This document shows, piece after piece, positions 17,591 through 26,065 of a stretch of DNA of 64,000 nt. A program made the translations under genes and the position numbers. The stretch's first letter is position 1. The number at the start of each line of letters is the position of its first letter. The notes beneath the pieces were generated by a model. That model had not been told where the DNA came from. It searched no databases and was given only the letters and a program-made list of their open reading frames with translations. This DNA comes from JACVRW01 sp963812915 (lineage in GTDB: Bacteria > Actinomycetota > Thermoleophilia > Solirubrobacterales > Thermoleophilaceae), in contig CAWEXB010000008.1 in NCBI GenBank assembly GCA_963812915.1, positions 392,755 to 456,754 on the forward strand. Direction: 5' to 3'.

Positions 17591-18295
17591 CGCAACGTCG
17601 CCCGTCAGCTGGCCGTGCGGTTCACCGTCTACGTGTGCGATCTGCTCGGCTAGGGGACGTCGGAGAAGCGGGAGGGCCAGGACGTCTCGCTCGGCGAGCA
17701 GACGAGGATGCTGTCCGAGCTCTTGGGGACGTGGGGGCTCGAAGAGCCGTGCAGCGCGGGTGATGACTTCGGTGCGGCGATCACGCCCCGGCTCATACTC
17801 CTCGAGGGCCGGCACTTTCGCCGAGTGGCGTTGTGCGACGCGAGAGCAATTTCGCCCGGATCAGCCGTTTCTCACGACATGTGCAGCGCCACCTCACGGC
17901 TTTTCAGCCGTCCCCGAGCACATCCACCGCGAGATGATCGCCGCCCACCTCCGCACGGCGATCGCGCGCGAGATGACGGACGCCGAGCTCGAGACCTACC
18001 TGCGTCCGTGGCTTGGACCGGCCGGCCAGGCCGCGTATTACCGTCAGGTGGCGCAGTTCGATGAGCGTTACACGCGCGAGATCGAGCCGCGCTACGGAGA
18101 GATCCGAACGCCGACGCTCGTGATCTGGGGTGAAGAGGACGCCTGGCTCGCGCCCGAGTTCGGCCGCCGTCTGGTCGAGGCGATCCCCGGCGGCGCGCCT
18201 CACGACCGTCCCGAACGCCGGCCACTTCGTTCCCGAAGATCGGCCGGACGACGTGGCCCGCGGCCTCGCTCGGTTCTCTCGTCAGCCTGATGGAC
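17591..18295 (+). pseudogene. alpha/beta hydrolase remnant
   Basis: The N-terminally truncated remains of an alpha/beta hydrolase joined to the enoyl-CoA hydratase scrap. One frame reads RFTVYVCDLLG, stop (TAG at 17651-17653), GTSEKREGQDVSLGEQTRML, suggesting a nonsense change at a Tyr codon. A later frame reads AHLRTAIAREMTDAELETYL and TPTLVIWGEEDAWLAPEFG. After another shift near 18195 it reads LTTVPNAGHFVPEDRP. Several independent lesions mean a real pseudogene. Confidence 0.8.
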
Positions 18296-18372
18296 CTCGG
18301 GCGCGCGCGCGCAGGACGCGTCCGATCGAGCGGTCGCAGGTAATGGAGGGTTCGATCTAATATTGGGCAGCT

Positions 18373-18828
18373 ATGTACGAAGCGGTCCTCGGCGGCTATG
18401 TCATCTCCACCGACCCCGCACGGCTCGACCTCGAGATGCTCCACGCGTTCCTCCGCGAGGCGTACTGGTCGACCGGGATCCCGCGGGACGTCCTCGAGCG
18501 CGGCATACAAAACTCGCTGCCGTTCGGCCTCTACGCGGAGGACGGCGCGCAGTGCGGCTTCGCGCGTGTCACGAGCGACTACGCGACCTTCGCGCTGCTC
18601 GCGGACGTCTTCGTCTTATCCGCGCACCGCGGGCGCGGGCTCGGCAAATGGCTCGTCGAGACGGTCATGGCGCATCCGGAGCTGCATGGCCTGCGGCGAT
18701 GGCTCCTGGCGACGGCCGACGCGCACGAGCTGTATCGGCGCTTCGGGTTCGGAGCCCCCGCCGACCCGGGCATCTACATGATGATCGAGCGCAGTCCAGA
18801 GGAGCTCTGGGGCCATGCGCGGGACTGA
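18373..18828 (+). CDS. GNAT-family N-acetyltransferase
   Basis: A 151-residue acetyl-CoA-dependent acetyltransferase of unknown acceptor. The acetyl-CoA binding motif is VFVLSAHRGRGLGKWLVETV (R-G-x-G-x-G type), preceded by strands CGFARVTSDYATFALLAD and followed by GLRRWLLATADAHELYRRFG, a standard GNAT C-terminal helix. ATG 18373 is a sensible start. It follows the decayed region and appears intact and monocistronic. Confidence 0.9.
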   Translation: MYEAVLGGYVISTDPARLDLEMLHAFLREAYWSTGIPRDVLERGIQNSLPFGLYAEDGAQCGFARVTSDYATFALLADVFVLSAHRGRGLGKWLVETVMAHPELHGLRRWLLATADAHELYRRFGFGAPADPGIYMMIERSPEELWGHARD

Positions 18829-18941
18829 GGCGACGCCTCGACACCAGGCGGATATGTAGCTCGCTGAGCCGTACTGGCGTTGACCGGTGGCCGCGCTCGA
18901 GCCCCTGCGCATCGCTGCCCAGTGTGAACTGCCGGGTTCGC

Positions 18942-19478
18942 CTAGGGCGGCGCGTGGGTGGTCGCTCTCAAACGCTCGGTCGCCGGGGACGGCGACTTTT
19001 TGGCTCGTTGCTCGAGCCGCGCCGCGGATTCGACCAGCCAGGCCTTGATGGCTGCGATCTCGTCGGGGGCGAAGCCCGCTTCGATCGCTGCCGAGATCTC
19101 ACGGACCGCCGGGTTCGCCGCCTCGAGCCGGCGCTGCCCCTCCTCGGTGAGGGTTACCTGAAGGATCCGGCCGTGGGTCGGGTGCGGATGGCGCTCGATC
19201 AGCCCTTCGCGCTCCAGCGTCCCCAGGACCCCGTTCATCGTCTGCGGGGTGGTGTTGCACGCTCGCGCGAGATCCGCACCCGAGGAGCCCGGGTCACGGG
19301 CCAGCACGCTGAGCACCGCGTACTGGGGGCCGTAGAGGTTGTGGGGACGCAGGGTCGCGTCCAGCGCGGTCCGAAGGGTGTGGGATGCCTGCCGCAGCAG
19401 GTAGCCGGTGTGACCCTCGACGCCGCGTCCACGACGGGGCGACGCCGCTGCGCCCGAGACGCGAAGGCCCGTAGTCAC
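18942..19478 (-). CDS. MarR-family regulator
   Basis: Winged-helix regulator, about 178 residues from GTG 19478. The DNA-binding core is clear: LYGPQYAVLSVLARDPGSSG, LARACNTTPQTMNGVLGTLE, REGLIERHPHPTHGRILQVT, LTEEGQRRLEAANPAV. The N-terminal dimerisation helix is GYLLRQASHTLRTALDA. The start is uncertain because the gene's 5' end overlaps a truncated hypothetical gene in another frame, so the promoter and first residues may be chimeric. Confidence 0.85.
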   Translation of the reverse strand: MTTGLRVSGAAASPRRGRGVEGHTGYLLRQASHTLRTALDATLRPHNLYGPQYAVLSVLARDPGSSGADLARACNTTPQTMNGVLGTLEREGLIERHPHPTHGRILQVTLTEEGQRRLEAANPAVREISAAIEAGFAPDEIAAIKAWLVESAARLEQRAKKSPSPATERLRATTHAPP

Positions 19479-19740
19479 GGGGCTTGTTGCGCCGATAGAG
19501 CGCCGGGTCGGGGTGGGGCCGTTGAGGAGCGGTGACGAAGAACGCGTAGAGGTCGAAGTCGTTGAGGCCGTGGGTCGGATCGAGGTAGTGGAGCGCGCCG
19601 CCCTGACAGAGACATACGCAGAGCAGGCGATCGCGGTAATGCGCCCAGTTGCGATTCGTCGCAAACATCTCCTCGCGGTCTTCGCGCGCGATGTCGCGCA
19701 ACCGCATCAGGTCACGGTCGTCGATCGGTTCCAGTGTGGC
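19440..19740 (-). pseudogene. truncated conserved hypothetical gene
   Basis: A frame with normal composition reads IAREDREEMFATNRNWAHYR, then GGALHYLDPTHGLNDFDLYA and YRRNKPRDYGPSRLGRSG. It then turns into shadow sequence where the MarR gene begins in another frame. The DFDLYAFF block resembles a conserved uncharacterised actinobacterial family, as far as I recall. It lacks its C-terminal part, probably because of a recombination joining it to the MarR gene. Confidence 0.5.
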
Positions 19741-20013
19741 CCCAGGCTTGATCCAGGAATGGTTACAACCGGACTGAGTTGGGTGTCCTCCATGGCCTTC
19801 TGAAACGCCACGTCAACGAACTTCACAAAGGCCACGGCACTGGCGTGAAGATCGCTGACCTGCGCCCAGTACGCGTCGCGACCACCGGAAGAGAGCGACT
19901 CTCGGGTGCCCGTTCGGTGCCCAAATCCCCGTGATTTCCCGGTGAAGCCCGGGCACCCTCTTGAGCACCCTGGTCCCGAAAACCGGCTGGTTGCAGGGAT
20001 GTTCGCCCAGAAT

Positions 20014-20073
20014 CAGCGCTCCACGTTCTGCTTGCCATGCAGAAGGTCGAGGGTTCGAATCCCTTCAGCCGCT
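20014..20073 (+). tRNA. partial tRNA-Gly(GCC), 3' part only (att-like)
   Basis: The sequence from the 3' side of the D arm to the discriminator base is tRNA-like. The anticodon arm is TCTGC-TTGCCAT-GCAGA (anticodon GCC), the T arm GAGGG-TTCGAAT-CCCTT, and the acceptor strand CAGCCGC at 20066-20072. No matching 5' acceptor strand (GCGGCTG) or D arm lies upstream at the right distance. A 3' tRNA fragment of this kind is the usual scar of a tyrosine-recombinase element integrated in a tRNA. By polarity, the element would lie to the left. Confidence 0.75.
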
Positions 20074-20762
20074 TCTTTTCAGGGCGCAGCAGATCCCCGA
20101 CGAGCCGCGTCGCCAGAAGCACTCGACCTCGGCGAACCCGGCACACCGCAGAGCGGCCAGTTCTTCGTCAAGCGGGAAATAGCGGTCCTCGGCCGCCCAC
20201 GCGGCGAAGTGGCCGCGAGCCTCGGCGTCCGTCATTCCGTGCTCGGCCATGCGAGCGGCCCAGCGGTCGAAGGTCAGCGCGTTGAGGCGCGCGCCGTCGG
20301 TGATCGCCGCGTCGAGGTTTAGGAACGCGCCTCCCGCGGCCAGTGCGTCATGGATCGAGCGGTAGAGGTCGGTCTTGGCTTCGAGGTCATGGACGTGATG
20401 GAGCGCGAGCGAAGCGACCATGGCGTCAGCGGCGGGAAGCGGATCAAGGAAACTGGCCTCACGAAAGCGGACGCGCTCGGCGAACGGCGCGAGCCGCCGC
20501 CGCGCCTCCTCGAGCATTTCGGTGTCGACGTCGAGCAGGGTGACATTCGCCCCGGCAGACCGCGGAGCACCGCGGCCGACAGCGCGCCGGTCCCGGCTCC
20601 GAGGTCGAGCACGTGGGCGGTCGGTGGCGCAAGCGCGGCGAGCAGCTCGACGCCGGTGGCGAGCATGTCCGCGTAGTGCGGAATGAAGCGCCGAATCTCG
20701 ACGTCGTACTCGTCAGCGTCGACCTCGAGATGGCGCTTGACCGAGTGGGCGATCCACCGATC
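20065..20762 (-). pseudogene. SAM-dependent methyltransferase, frameshifted
   Basis: Class I methyltransferase. The N-terminal frame contains RRFIPHYADMLATGVELLAA and the SAM-binding HVLDLGAGTGALSAAVL. After GLPG (near 20555, one G too few) the rest is in a second frame: NVTLLDVDTEMLEEARRRLA, VASLALHHVHDLEAKTDLY and YFPLDEELAALRCAGF. The first frame is closed by a stop at about 20762 with no start codon before Met 20666. The 3' end overlaps the tRNA-Gly fragment. It is therefore damaged or misassembled. Confidence 0.72.
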
Positions 20763-20890
20763 CTAAACCGCGAGCGTGCAAGGGTCGGCGGCCGTCTCGT
20801 CACACATTTGGTAGCTCATTGGTAGCTCGATGCGGAGAGAGTGCCTGGTCCCGCCACACCCGAATCGGCCCTTTGCAGCGGTTTTTGAGG

Positions 20891-20963
20891 GGTGAGCGAC
20901 GGGACTCGAACCCGCGACCGCCTGGACCACAACCAGGAGCTCTACCGACTGAGCTACGCCCAC
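20891..20963 (-). tRNA. tRNA-His (GTG)
   Basis: A complete cloverleaf on the minus strand. The acceptor GTGGGCG pairs with CGCTCAC. The D arm is GCTC...GAGC with AGTCGGTA. The anticodon arm CCTGG-TTGTGGT-CCAGG has anticodon GTG. The T arm GACGG/GCGGG region holds TTCGAGT. The base before position 1 is G (20964) and the discriminator is C, the G-1:C73 pair diagnostic of histidine tRNA. CCA is not encoded. Confidence 0.97.
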
Positions 20964-21093
20964 CGCGGTGCGCCGGTCGGCCGGTGACCGGGCGCCGTCC
21001 GGAATCTAGCAGCGGGTTCGGGGCGCGCCGGGGCCGTCAGAGGCGAAGGACGAGCCGCCTGGCCGCGACGCGGAGAGGCCCGGGAGCAGGCGC

Positions 21094-21372
21094 TCAGCGA
21101 ACGGGCGTGACCTCGGCCGGCACCGTCTGTTCGGCCACCGCCTCTACGCTCTCCTCCGGCTCCTGCTCGCCACCGCCGCAGATCACGCGGAAGCGGCCGG
21201 TGCCGAGGCTCTGGTTGGGCCGGATCGGAAGCCCGCGGATGGAATCCCAACCGAGTCGCTCGAGCTCGAACGGATTCATCTCGATGGCGATCGCCGGCCA
21301 CTCGCAGTTCCTGTTGTGCTGGTCGATCGCCTTGGAGATCAGCTCAAGGTTCTTGGCCTCGGAGGAGCTCAT
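21094..21372 (-). CDS. hypothetical protein coupled to UDP-glucuronate decarboxylase
   Basis: A 92-residue acidic protein. Its ATG overlaps the stop of the upstream epimerase gene by four bases (ATGA), so it is the second gene of that operon. The central part, HNRNCEWPAIAIEMNPFELE and LGWDSIRGLPIRPN, has normal composition. The tail is Glu/Val-rich. I recognise no family. The name of the operon partner suggests a role linked to sugar-nucleotide metabolism, but this is only context. Confidence 0.65.
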   Translation of the reverse strand: MSSSEAKNLELISKAIDQHNRNCEWPAIAIEMNPFELERLGWDSIRGLPIRPNQSLGTGRFRVICGGGEQEPEESVEAVAEQTVPAEVTPVR

Positions 21373-22319
21373 CGCGATGCCGGCTCCCCAAGCACTCGGG
21401 TGTAGTGCTCGATCGTGCGGCGGAGTCCCTCACGCACCTCGATCTCGGGCTCCCAGCCGAGGAGCTGCTTCGCCCGCGTGATCTCGGGCTGGCGCACCTG
21501 TGGGTCGTCTACCGGGAGCGCCTCGAACACGATCTCCGAGCGCGATTCGGTCAGCTCGACGATCAGCTCGGCCATCTCGAGCAGCGCCATCTCGGCGGGG
21601 TTGCCCAGGTTGACCGGGTCGTGGACGTCGGACTCGGCCAGCAGCACAAGGCCGCGGACCATGTCGTCGACATAGCAGAAGCTGCGGGTCTGCGAGCCGT
21701 CCCCGAAGACGGTGACCGGTTTGTCGGCGAGCGCCTGACGCAGGAACGTCGGAATCGCGCGTCCGTCCTGGGGCCTCATCCGTGCGCCGAACGAGTTGAA
21801 GATTCGCGCGATGCAGGTGTCCACCCCCTGCTGGCGCCGGTAGGCCATCGTCAGCGCCTCCGCGTAGCGCTTCGCCTCGTCGTAGACGCCTCGAGGGCCG
21901 ATCGGGTTGACGTTCCCCCAGTACGACTCCGGCTGGGGATGGACGAGTGGATCCCCGTACACCTCGCTCGTCGACGCCAAGAGAAACCGAGCCCGATGCT
22001 TCTTCGCCAGGCCCAGCGTGTTGTGCGTGCCGTACGCCCCCACCTTGAGCGTGTGCAGCGGCAACCGTGCATAGTCGATCGGCGACGCCGGCGAGGCCAT
22101 GTGGTAGACGAAGTCGATCGGCTCGTCGACCTCGTAGTGGCCGGTGATATCGAGCATCTCGAAGCGAAAGTCCGCACCGTTCTTGAGGTGCTTGATGTTC
22201 TCGAGCGAGCCGGTGTCGAGATTGTCCATGCAGACCACGCGGTGACCGCGCTCGAGCAGGAAGTCACATAGCGCCGAGCCGAGGAAACCCGCCCCACCCG
22301 TCACGAGAGAAGTAGGCAT
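21369..22319 (-). CDS. UDP-glucuronate decarboxylase (UDP-xylose synthase-like)
   Basis: Extended short-chain dehydrogenase, 316 residues, converting UDP-glucuronate to UDP-xylose with bound NAD+ (family assignment). Features: TGGAGFLGSALCDFLLERGH at the N-terminus, DNLDTGSLENIKHL, MASPASPIDY (typical of decarboxylating UXS enzymes), STSEVYGDP, the catalytic YDEAKRYAEAL (YxxxK), and GPRGVYDEAKR with RIFNSFGARM. ATG 22319 gives the natural start MPTSLVTGG; a longer in-frame extension is rejected. It is probably used for cell-wall or exopolysaccharide pentose. Confidence 0.9.
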   Translation of the reverse strand: MPTSLVTGGAGFLGSALCDFLLERGHRVVCMDNLDTGSLENIKHLKNGADFRFEMLDITGHYEVDEPIDFVYHMASPASPIDYARLPLHTLKVGAYGTHNTLGLAKKHRARFLLASTSEVYGDPLVHPQPESYWGNVNPIGPRGVYDEAKRYAEALTMAYRRQQGVDTCIARIFNSFGARMRPQDGRAIPTFLRQALADKPVTVFGDGSQTRSFCYVDDMVRGLVLLAESDVHDPVNLGNPAEMALLEMAELIVELTESRSEIVFEALPVDDPQVRQPEITRAKQLLGWEPEIEVREGLRRTIEHYTRVLGEPASR

Positions 22320-22330
22320 CGAGTGGCAGG

Positions 22331-23404
22331 CTACCCGTCGCGGTCGGTGGACGCTCCCGCTGGGAACTCGACGACAGTCTTGATGTCGCCCTCGCCCTTC
22401 TCGAGCGCCTCCTGCCAGCGCTCCAGCGGAGCCCGGCGGGTGATCAGGCGCCCGAGCCAGCCGCGGTCCGCATTTCGGAGCGCCTCCCCGGCCTGCTCGA
22501 AGTGACGACGATTGGCGTTGACCGAGCCGAACACGACGTCGTTCTCGAGGACCACCTCGTTGTTCAGCGCTCCCACGTCGATGCTGAGGCTGCGTTGCGG
22601 CGCGACGCCGGTCAGGCAGACCACCGCGCCCGGGGCGTTGTGCTGCATCGCGTCGATCACCAGCTGGGCGACACCCGTGCACTCGACGATGACGTCCGGC
22701 TCCGTGTCGTCAGAGAGCTCCGCGACCGACCCGGTGTGGTAGGCAGCGCCAAGGTCGCGGACCAGCTCCGGCTTGAGCCCCTCCTCGGCGCGGTCGAGCA
22801 CGTGGATCTCCAGCCCACGCTGCACGCCCATCAGCGCGGCGAGCAAGCCGATCGGCCCGGCGCCTGTGACGAGCACCCGCCGGTGCTCGGCGCAGGCCCG
22901 CCCGCCGATGCGCTCGATCTGCTCCCACGCCTTCGCGAGGATGCTGGCCGGCTCGGTCAGGACGCCCAGCTCCCCGAGCTCGGGATCCACCCGCACCGCG
23001 AAGTCGCTCTCGAGCGCGACGAGCTCGGCGCCGAAACCATCGCGACCTTTGATTCCACGCTCCGTGTAGCGACCGTTCCGGCACATGTCCCACTCGCCGC
23101 GCGCGCAGCAGACGCAGGGCTCCGGATCCGGCCGCCGTACGATGCCGGCGACGAGGTCGCCCTCGCCCACCTCGCTGCCCGCCGGCGCGGTGCGCACCCG
23201 GGCGAGCAACTCGTGGCCGAGCACGAGCCGTTCCGATCCCTCCGGAGCCTGGCCGTGCACGCCGTCCACGATCTCGCGGTCGGTGCCGCACACCCCGAGG
23301 AGCAGCGGCTCCACCAACATGTCGCCCGGGCCGACCGACGGCTCGGGAATCTCGCTCAGCTCGGCGCTGGCCTGGTTGCCCGGCACCACCGTGATCGCGC
23401 GCAC
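22331..23404 (-). CDS. glucose 1-dehydrogenase-type medium-chain dehydrogenase
   Basis: A 357-residue zinc-dependent medium-chain dehydrogenase. Catalytic zinc ligands are GVCGTDREIVDG (Cys) and VLGHELLARV (His-Glu). The structural cysteine cluster is PCVCCARGEWDMC. The nucleotide-binding motif is VTGAGPIGLLAALMG. RNGRYTERGIKGRDGFGAEL and LTEPASILAKAWEQI match sugar (glucose) dehydrogenases of the archaeal/actinobacterial type, which oxidise glucose to gluconolactone. The exact substrate is inferred from resemblance. It lies 11 bases upstream of the UDP-glucuronate decarboxylase gene, probably co-transcribed. Confidence 0.87.
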   Translation of the reverse strand: MRAITVVPGNQASAELSEIPEPSVGPGDMLVEPLLLGVCGTDREIVDGVHGQAPEGSERLVLGHELLARVRTAPAGSEVGEGDLVAGIVRRPDPEPCVCCARGEWDMCRNGRYTERGIKGRDGFGAELVALESDFAVRVDPELGELGVLTEPASILAKAWEQIERIGGRACAEHRRVLVTGAGPIGLLAALMGVQRGLEIHVLDRAEEGLKPELVRDLGAAYHTGSVAELSDDTEPDVIVECTGVAQLVIDAMQHNAPGAVVCLTGVAPQRSLSIDVGALNNEVVLENDVVFGSVNANRRHFEQAGEALRNADRGWLGRLITRRAPLERWQEALEKGEGDIKTVVEFPAGASTDRDG

Positions 23405-23475
23405 GCGGAAGTTGTACCCGCTCAGGGCTCGGCCTCGCCTATGGTCTCCACGCGGCAGGCGGCGAACGAGGAGAT

Positions 23476-24810
23476 GTGAACACCACCACCCCCAGCCTGG
23501 AACGGCTCCGCGAGGAGGCCGAGTCGATCCAACGAGGCGGAGCCGCGCTGAAGCTCTCCGACGCCCGCCTCATGCTGGCGCGCGAATACGGCTTCGCGAG
23601 CTGGCGGCGCCTGCGAGCGTACGCGAAGCGTGTGGAGGCACACGGCCCGGGGATGCAGCATCCCTACCGCGAGGATGTCGTCTACTACGAGGGCCGGGCG
23701 GTGGGTCTGCTCGCCTCGGCCGAGGACCGGACCGAGTCCGCGCTGGCCCCCTTTCGGCGTTGGGACGCGCCCCTGACACCGCAGGGGGCGCGGTCAGTCG
23801 TCGCGCGCGAGCACGGGTTCTCGAGCTGGGCGGCCTTGCGCCGCCACGTCACGGCGATGCGCGACCACAGCGAACCGTTCGCGCGAGCCTATCGGCTGCT
23901 GGAGGCGCAGGACGTGGACGGGCTTCGCGAGCAGCTGGATCGCTTTCCCGACCTCGTCGCCGCCCGTGGGACCAACGGCAACGACCTGCTGGGGATGGCG
24001 GCCGCCACCTGCGACGAGCGGCTCGTGGCGCTCCTGCTCGAGCGCGGAGCGGATCCGGCACGGGCGAACGCGCACGGCTGGACGCCGCTCCACCAGGCCG
24101 CGTACAGCGGCCTTCCACTCCTCGCAAGGCTCCTTCTGGACGCCGGGGCGCCGGCCGACGTTTCGGCGCGCGGCGACGGCGGCACGCCGCTCATCGTCGC
24201 GCTCTTCTGGGGTCACGGTGAGGTGGCCGAGCTCCTCGCCGGGCGGGGCATCTTCCCGCGCAACCTGCGCGCCGCCGCCGGCCTCGGGCGGCTCGATCTG
24301 ATCGACGAGCTCGTGACACCCGACGGGCGGCTCGCGCCCGAGGCCGGCGCTCACCGCGCCTTCTACCGGCCACACAGTGGCTTCCCCGCGTGGAAGCCCT
24401 CCGACGATCGACAGGAGATCCTGGACGAGGCGCTCTCGTGGGCGGCGCGGAGCGACCGCGTCGACGCGCTCGACCCGCTCGTCGCGCGTGGGGCGAGCGT
24501 GGACGCCGACGTCAATCGCGGCACGGCGCTGACCTGGGCGGCGGCGGGCGGACGCACGCGCGCGATTCTGAGGCTGGTCGCACTCGGGGCCGACCCCAAC
24601 CGCCGTGCCACGTTCGGCGGTCCGGAGCACGGCGACGGCACCACGGCGCTCCACCACGCGGCCGAGGGCGGGCACCTCGAAGCAATTCGAGTGCTCCTCG
24701 ACGCCGGCGCCGACCCCACGGTCCGAGACGCGATCTACGACGGAACGCCCGCCGACTGGGCCGAGCATTTCGGCCGGGACGAGGCGCGCGACCTGCTTCG
24801 CCCGCCCTGA
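23476..24810 (+). CDS. ankyrin-repeat protein
   Basis: A 444-residue protein with ankyrin repeats in its C-terminal two thirds: NDLLGMAAATCDERLVALLL, GWTPLHQAAYSGLPLLARLL, GGTPLIVALFWGHGEVAELL, GTALTWAAAGGRTRAILRLV and GTTALHHAAEGGHLEAIRVL. The N-terminal part has two short helical repeats (LKLSDARLMLAREYGFASWR, VVAREHGFSSWAAL), common in actinobacterial ankyrin proteins. The GTG start has GAGGAG upstream. It is predicted cytoplasmic, mediating protein-protein contact; the partner is unknown. Divergent from the glucose dehydrogenase. Confidence 0.93.
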   Translation: MNTTTPSLERLREEAESIQRGGAALKLSDARLMLAREYGFASWRRLRAYAKRVEAHGPGMQHPYREDVVYYEGRAVGLLASAEDRTESALAPFRRWDAPLTPQGARSVVAREHGFSSWAALRRHVTAMRDHSEPFARAYRLLEAQDVDGLREQLDRFPDLVAARGTNGNDLLGMAAATCDERLVALLLERGADPARANAHGWTPLHQAAYSGLPLLARLLLDAGAPADVSARGDGGTPLIVALFWGHGEVAELLAGRGIFPRNLRAAAGLGRLDLIDELVTPDGRLAPEAGAHRAFYRPHSGFPAWKPSDDRQEILDEALSWAARSDRVDALDPLVARGASVDADVNRGTALTWAAAGGRTRAILRLVALGADPNRRATFGGPEHGDGTTALHHAAEGGHLEAIRVLLDAGADPTVRDAIYDGTPADWAEHFGRDEARDLLRPP

Positions 24811-24847
24811 GCGATCGCGTCGCGCGGGTGCGGATACGCTGGGCGCG

Positions 24848-25729
24848 ATGGCCGCCAACGAGACCTACCGGGCCCGGGCCGACTCGCGGCGCGCGAAAGT
24901 CCTGGCCGCAACCACCCCGCCGTTCACGATCGAGGTGCGATTCCTCGGCGGGCTGAACGCCCGGCAACGCGCGGCGTTCACCGCCGCGGCCGATCGCTGG
25001 ACGCGCGCGATCGTCGGGGATCTCCCGAGCGTGCTGGTCGACAACGAGGTGATCGACGACGTCCTCATCCTCGCCCAGGGGACGGCGATCGACGGCCCCG
25101 GCATGATCCTCGGTCAGGCCGGGCCGACGCACCTCCGCCCCGCGTCGGCCGGCGCCGCGGCGTTCCTCCCCGCCAAGGGCATCATGTCCTTCGACACCGC
25201 CGACCTGGCGAGGATGGGCGCCGCCGGAACGTTGAACGACGTCATCACCCACGAGATGGGGCACGTGCTCGGCATCGGCACGGTCTGGGAGCAGAAGGGC
25301 CTGCTCCGGCGGGCGGGCAGCTCGAACCCCACCTTCTCCGGTCCGGGCGCGATGGAGGAGTACCTCACTCTGCGGGGCGGCGGCCGCCGTCGGCGGGTGC
25401 CGGTCGAGAACACTGGCGGCCCAGGAACTCGCGACGGCCACTGGCGCGAGACGGTCTTCCACGACGAGCTGATGTCGGGCTACATCTCCGAGCCGGGGAA
25501 CACGCTCAGCCGGATGACCGTGGCCAGCCTCGCCGACCTCGGCTACCAGGTCGACCTCGACGCCGCCGAGCCGTACGAGCTGCCGGACCTTCTCGAGCTC
25601 GCCGAGGCGGGCAAGCTCGTGGAGCGCGCCGCGCCCATCGACGCCGGCGTGGTGCTGCCCATAATCCCGATCACGCTTCCGGCCGGCAGCCTCCAGGCCC
25701 GCCCCAAGCAACGGCGCAGTGGCCGGTGA
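24848..25729 (+). CDS. zinc metalloprotease-like protein (HExxH)
   Basis: A 293-residue protein with a metzincin-type zinc site: VITHEMGHVLGIGTVWEQKG (HExxHxxGxG) and a downstream turn HDELMSGYISEPGNTLSRMT that resembles the Met-turn, followed by SLADLGYQVD. This arrangement is found in leishmanolysin-like peptidases. The N-terminal domain FTIEVRFLGGLNARQRAAFT resembles those secreted proteins, but no signal peptide is seen. It may act in the cytoplasm or leave by another route. ATG 24848 lies 38 bases after the ankyrin gene, suggesting an operon. Confidence 0.85.
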   Translation: MAANETYRARADSRRAKVLAATTPPFTIEVRFLGGLNARQRAAFTAAADRWTRAIVGDLPSVLVDNEVIDDVLILAQGTAIDGPGMILGQAGPTHLRPASAGAAAFLPAKGIMSFDTADLARMGAAGTLNDVITHEMGHVLGIGTVWEQKGLLRRAGSSNPTFSGPGAMEEYLTLRGGGRRRRVPVENTGGPGTRDGHWRETVFHDELMSGYISEPGNTLSRMTVASLADLGYQVDLDAAEPYELPDLLELAEAGKLVERAAPIDAGVVLPIIPITLPAGSLQARPKQRRSGR

Positions 25730-26045
25730 GAGCCCCGAGCGAGGCGATCGGCCCGAGGCCGGCGTGGTCGGGCGACCCGACGCCGTCGTCCTGGGCGACG
25801 AGGCGCTGGTGCCCGAGCGCAACGTCGTCCGGCCCCCACCGAACCGCTTCACCCACGAGCTGACGGTCGACGAGCCATACCGCCTGGATCGACCGAAGCG
25901 CGCCGCCGAGCCAGACGGGGTGCTTCCGGCAAGCACCCGGGTCGTGCTGCTCGTGGAGAGCGCCGACCACTGCCGCGTCGTGGACGGCAACGGCCTCTAC
26001 GTGGAGGTTCGGCGGGCCAGCCTGCGAAGGCTTGCGGACGCCTGA
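25719..26045 (+). CDS. small hypothetical protein
   Basis: A 108-residue protein whose GTG start overlaps the end of the metalloprotease gene by 11 bases. Composition is normal in the second half (FTHELTVDEPYRLDRPK, STRVVLLVESADHCRVVDGN, YVEVRRASLRRL). No family is recognised. Overlap suggests co-translation with the protease, perhaps as an inhibitor or partner; this is only inference. Confidence 0.6.
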   Translation: MAGESPERGDRPEAGVVGRPDAVVLGDEALVPERNVVRPPPNRFTHELTVDEPYRLDRPKRAAEPDGVLPASTRVVLLVESADHCRVVDGNGLYVEVRRASLRRLADA

Positions 26046-26065
26046 CCGGCGCGGGCCGGCCGGTG

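Noticed and set aside
19823..20146. Minus-strand open frame containing GFEPSTFCMASR
   Set aside because: This is a chance translation of the tRNA-Gly fragment and its flank, commonly mispredicted as protein.
24512..25990. Minus-strand open frame of 492 codons opposite the ankyrin and metalloprotease genes
   Set aside because: Shadow composition; the plus strand shows clear ankyrin repeats and an HExxH motif.
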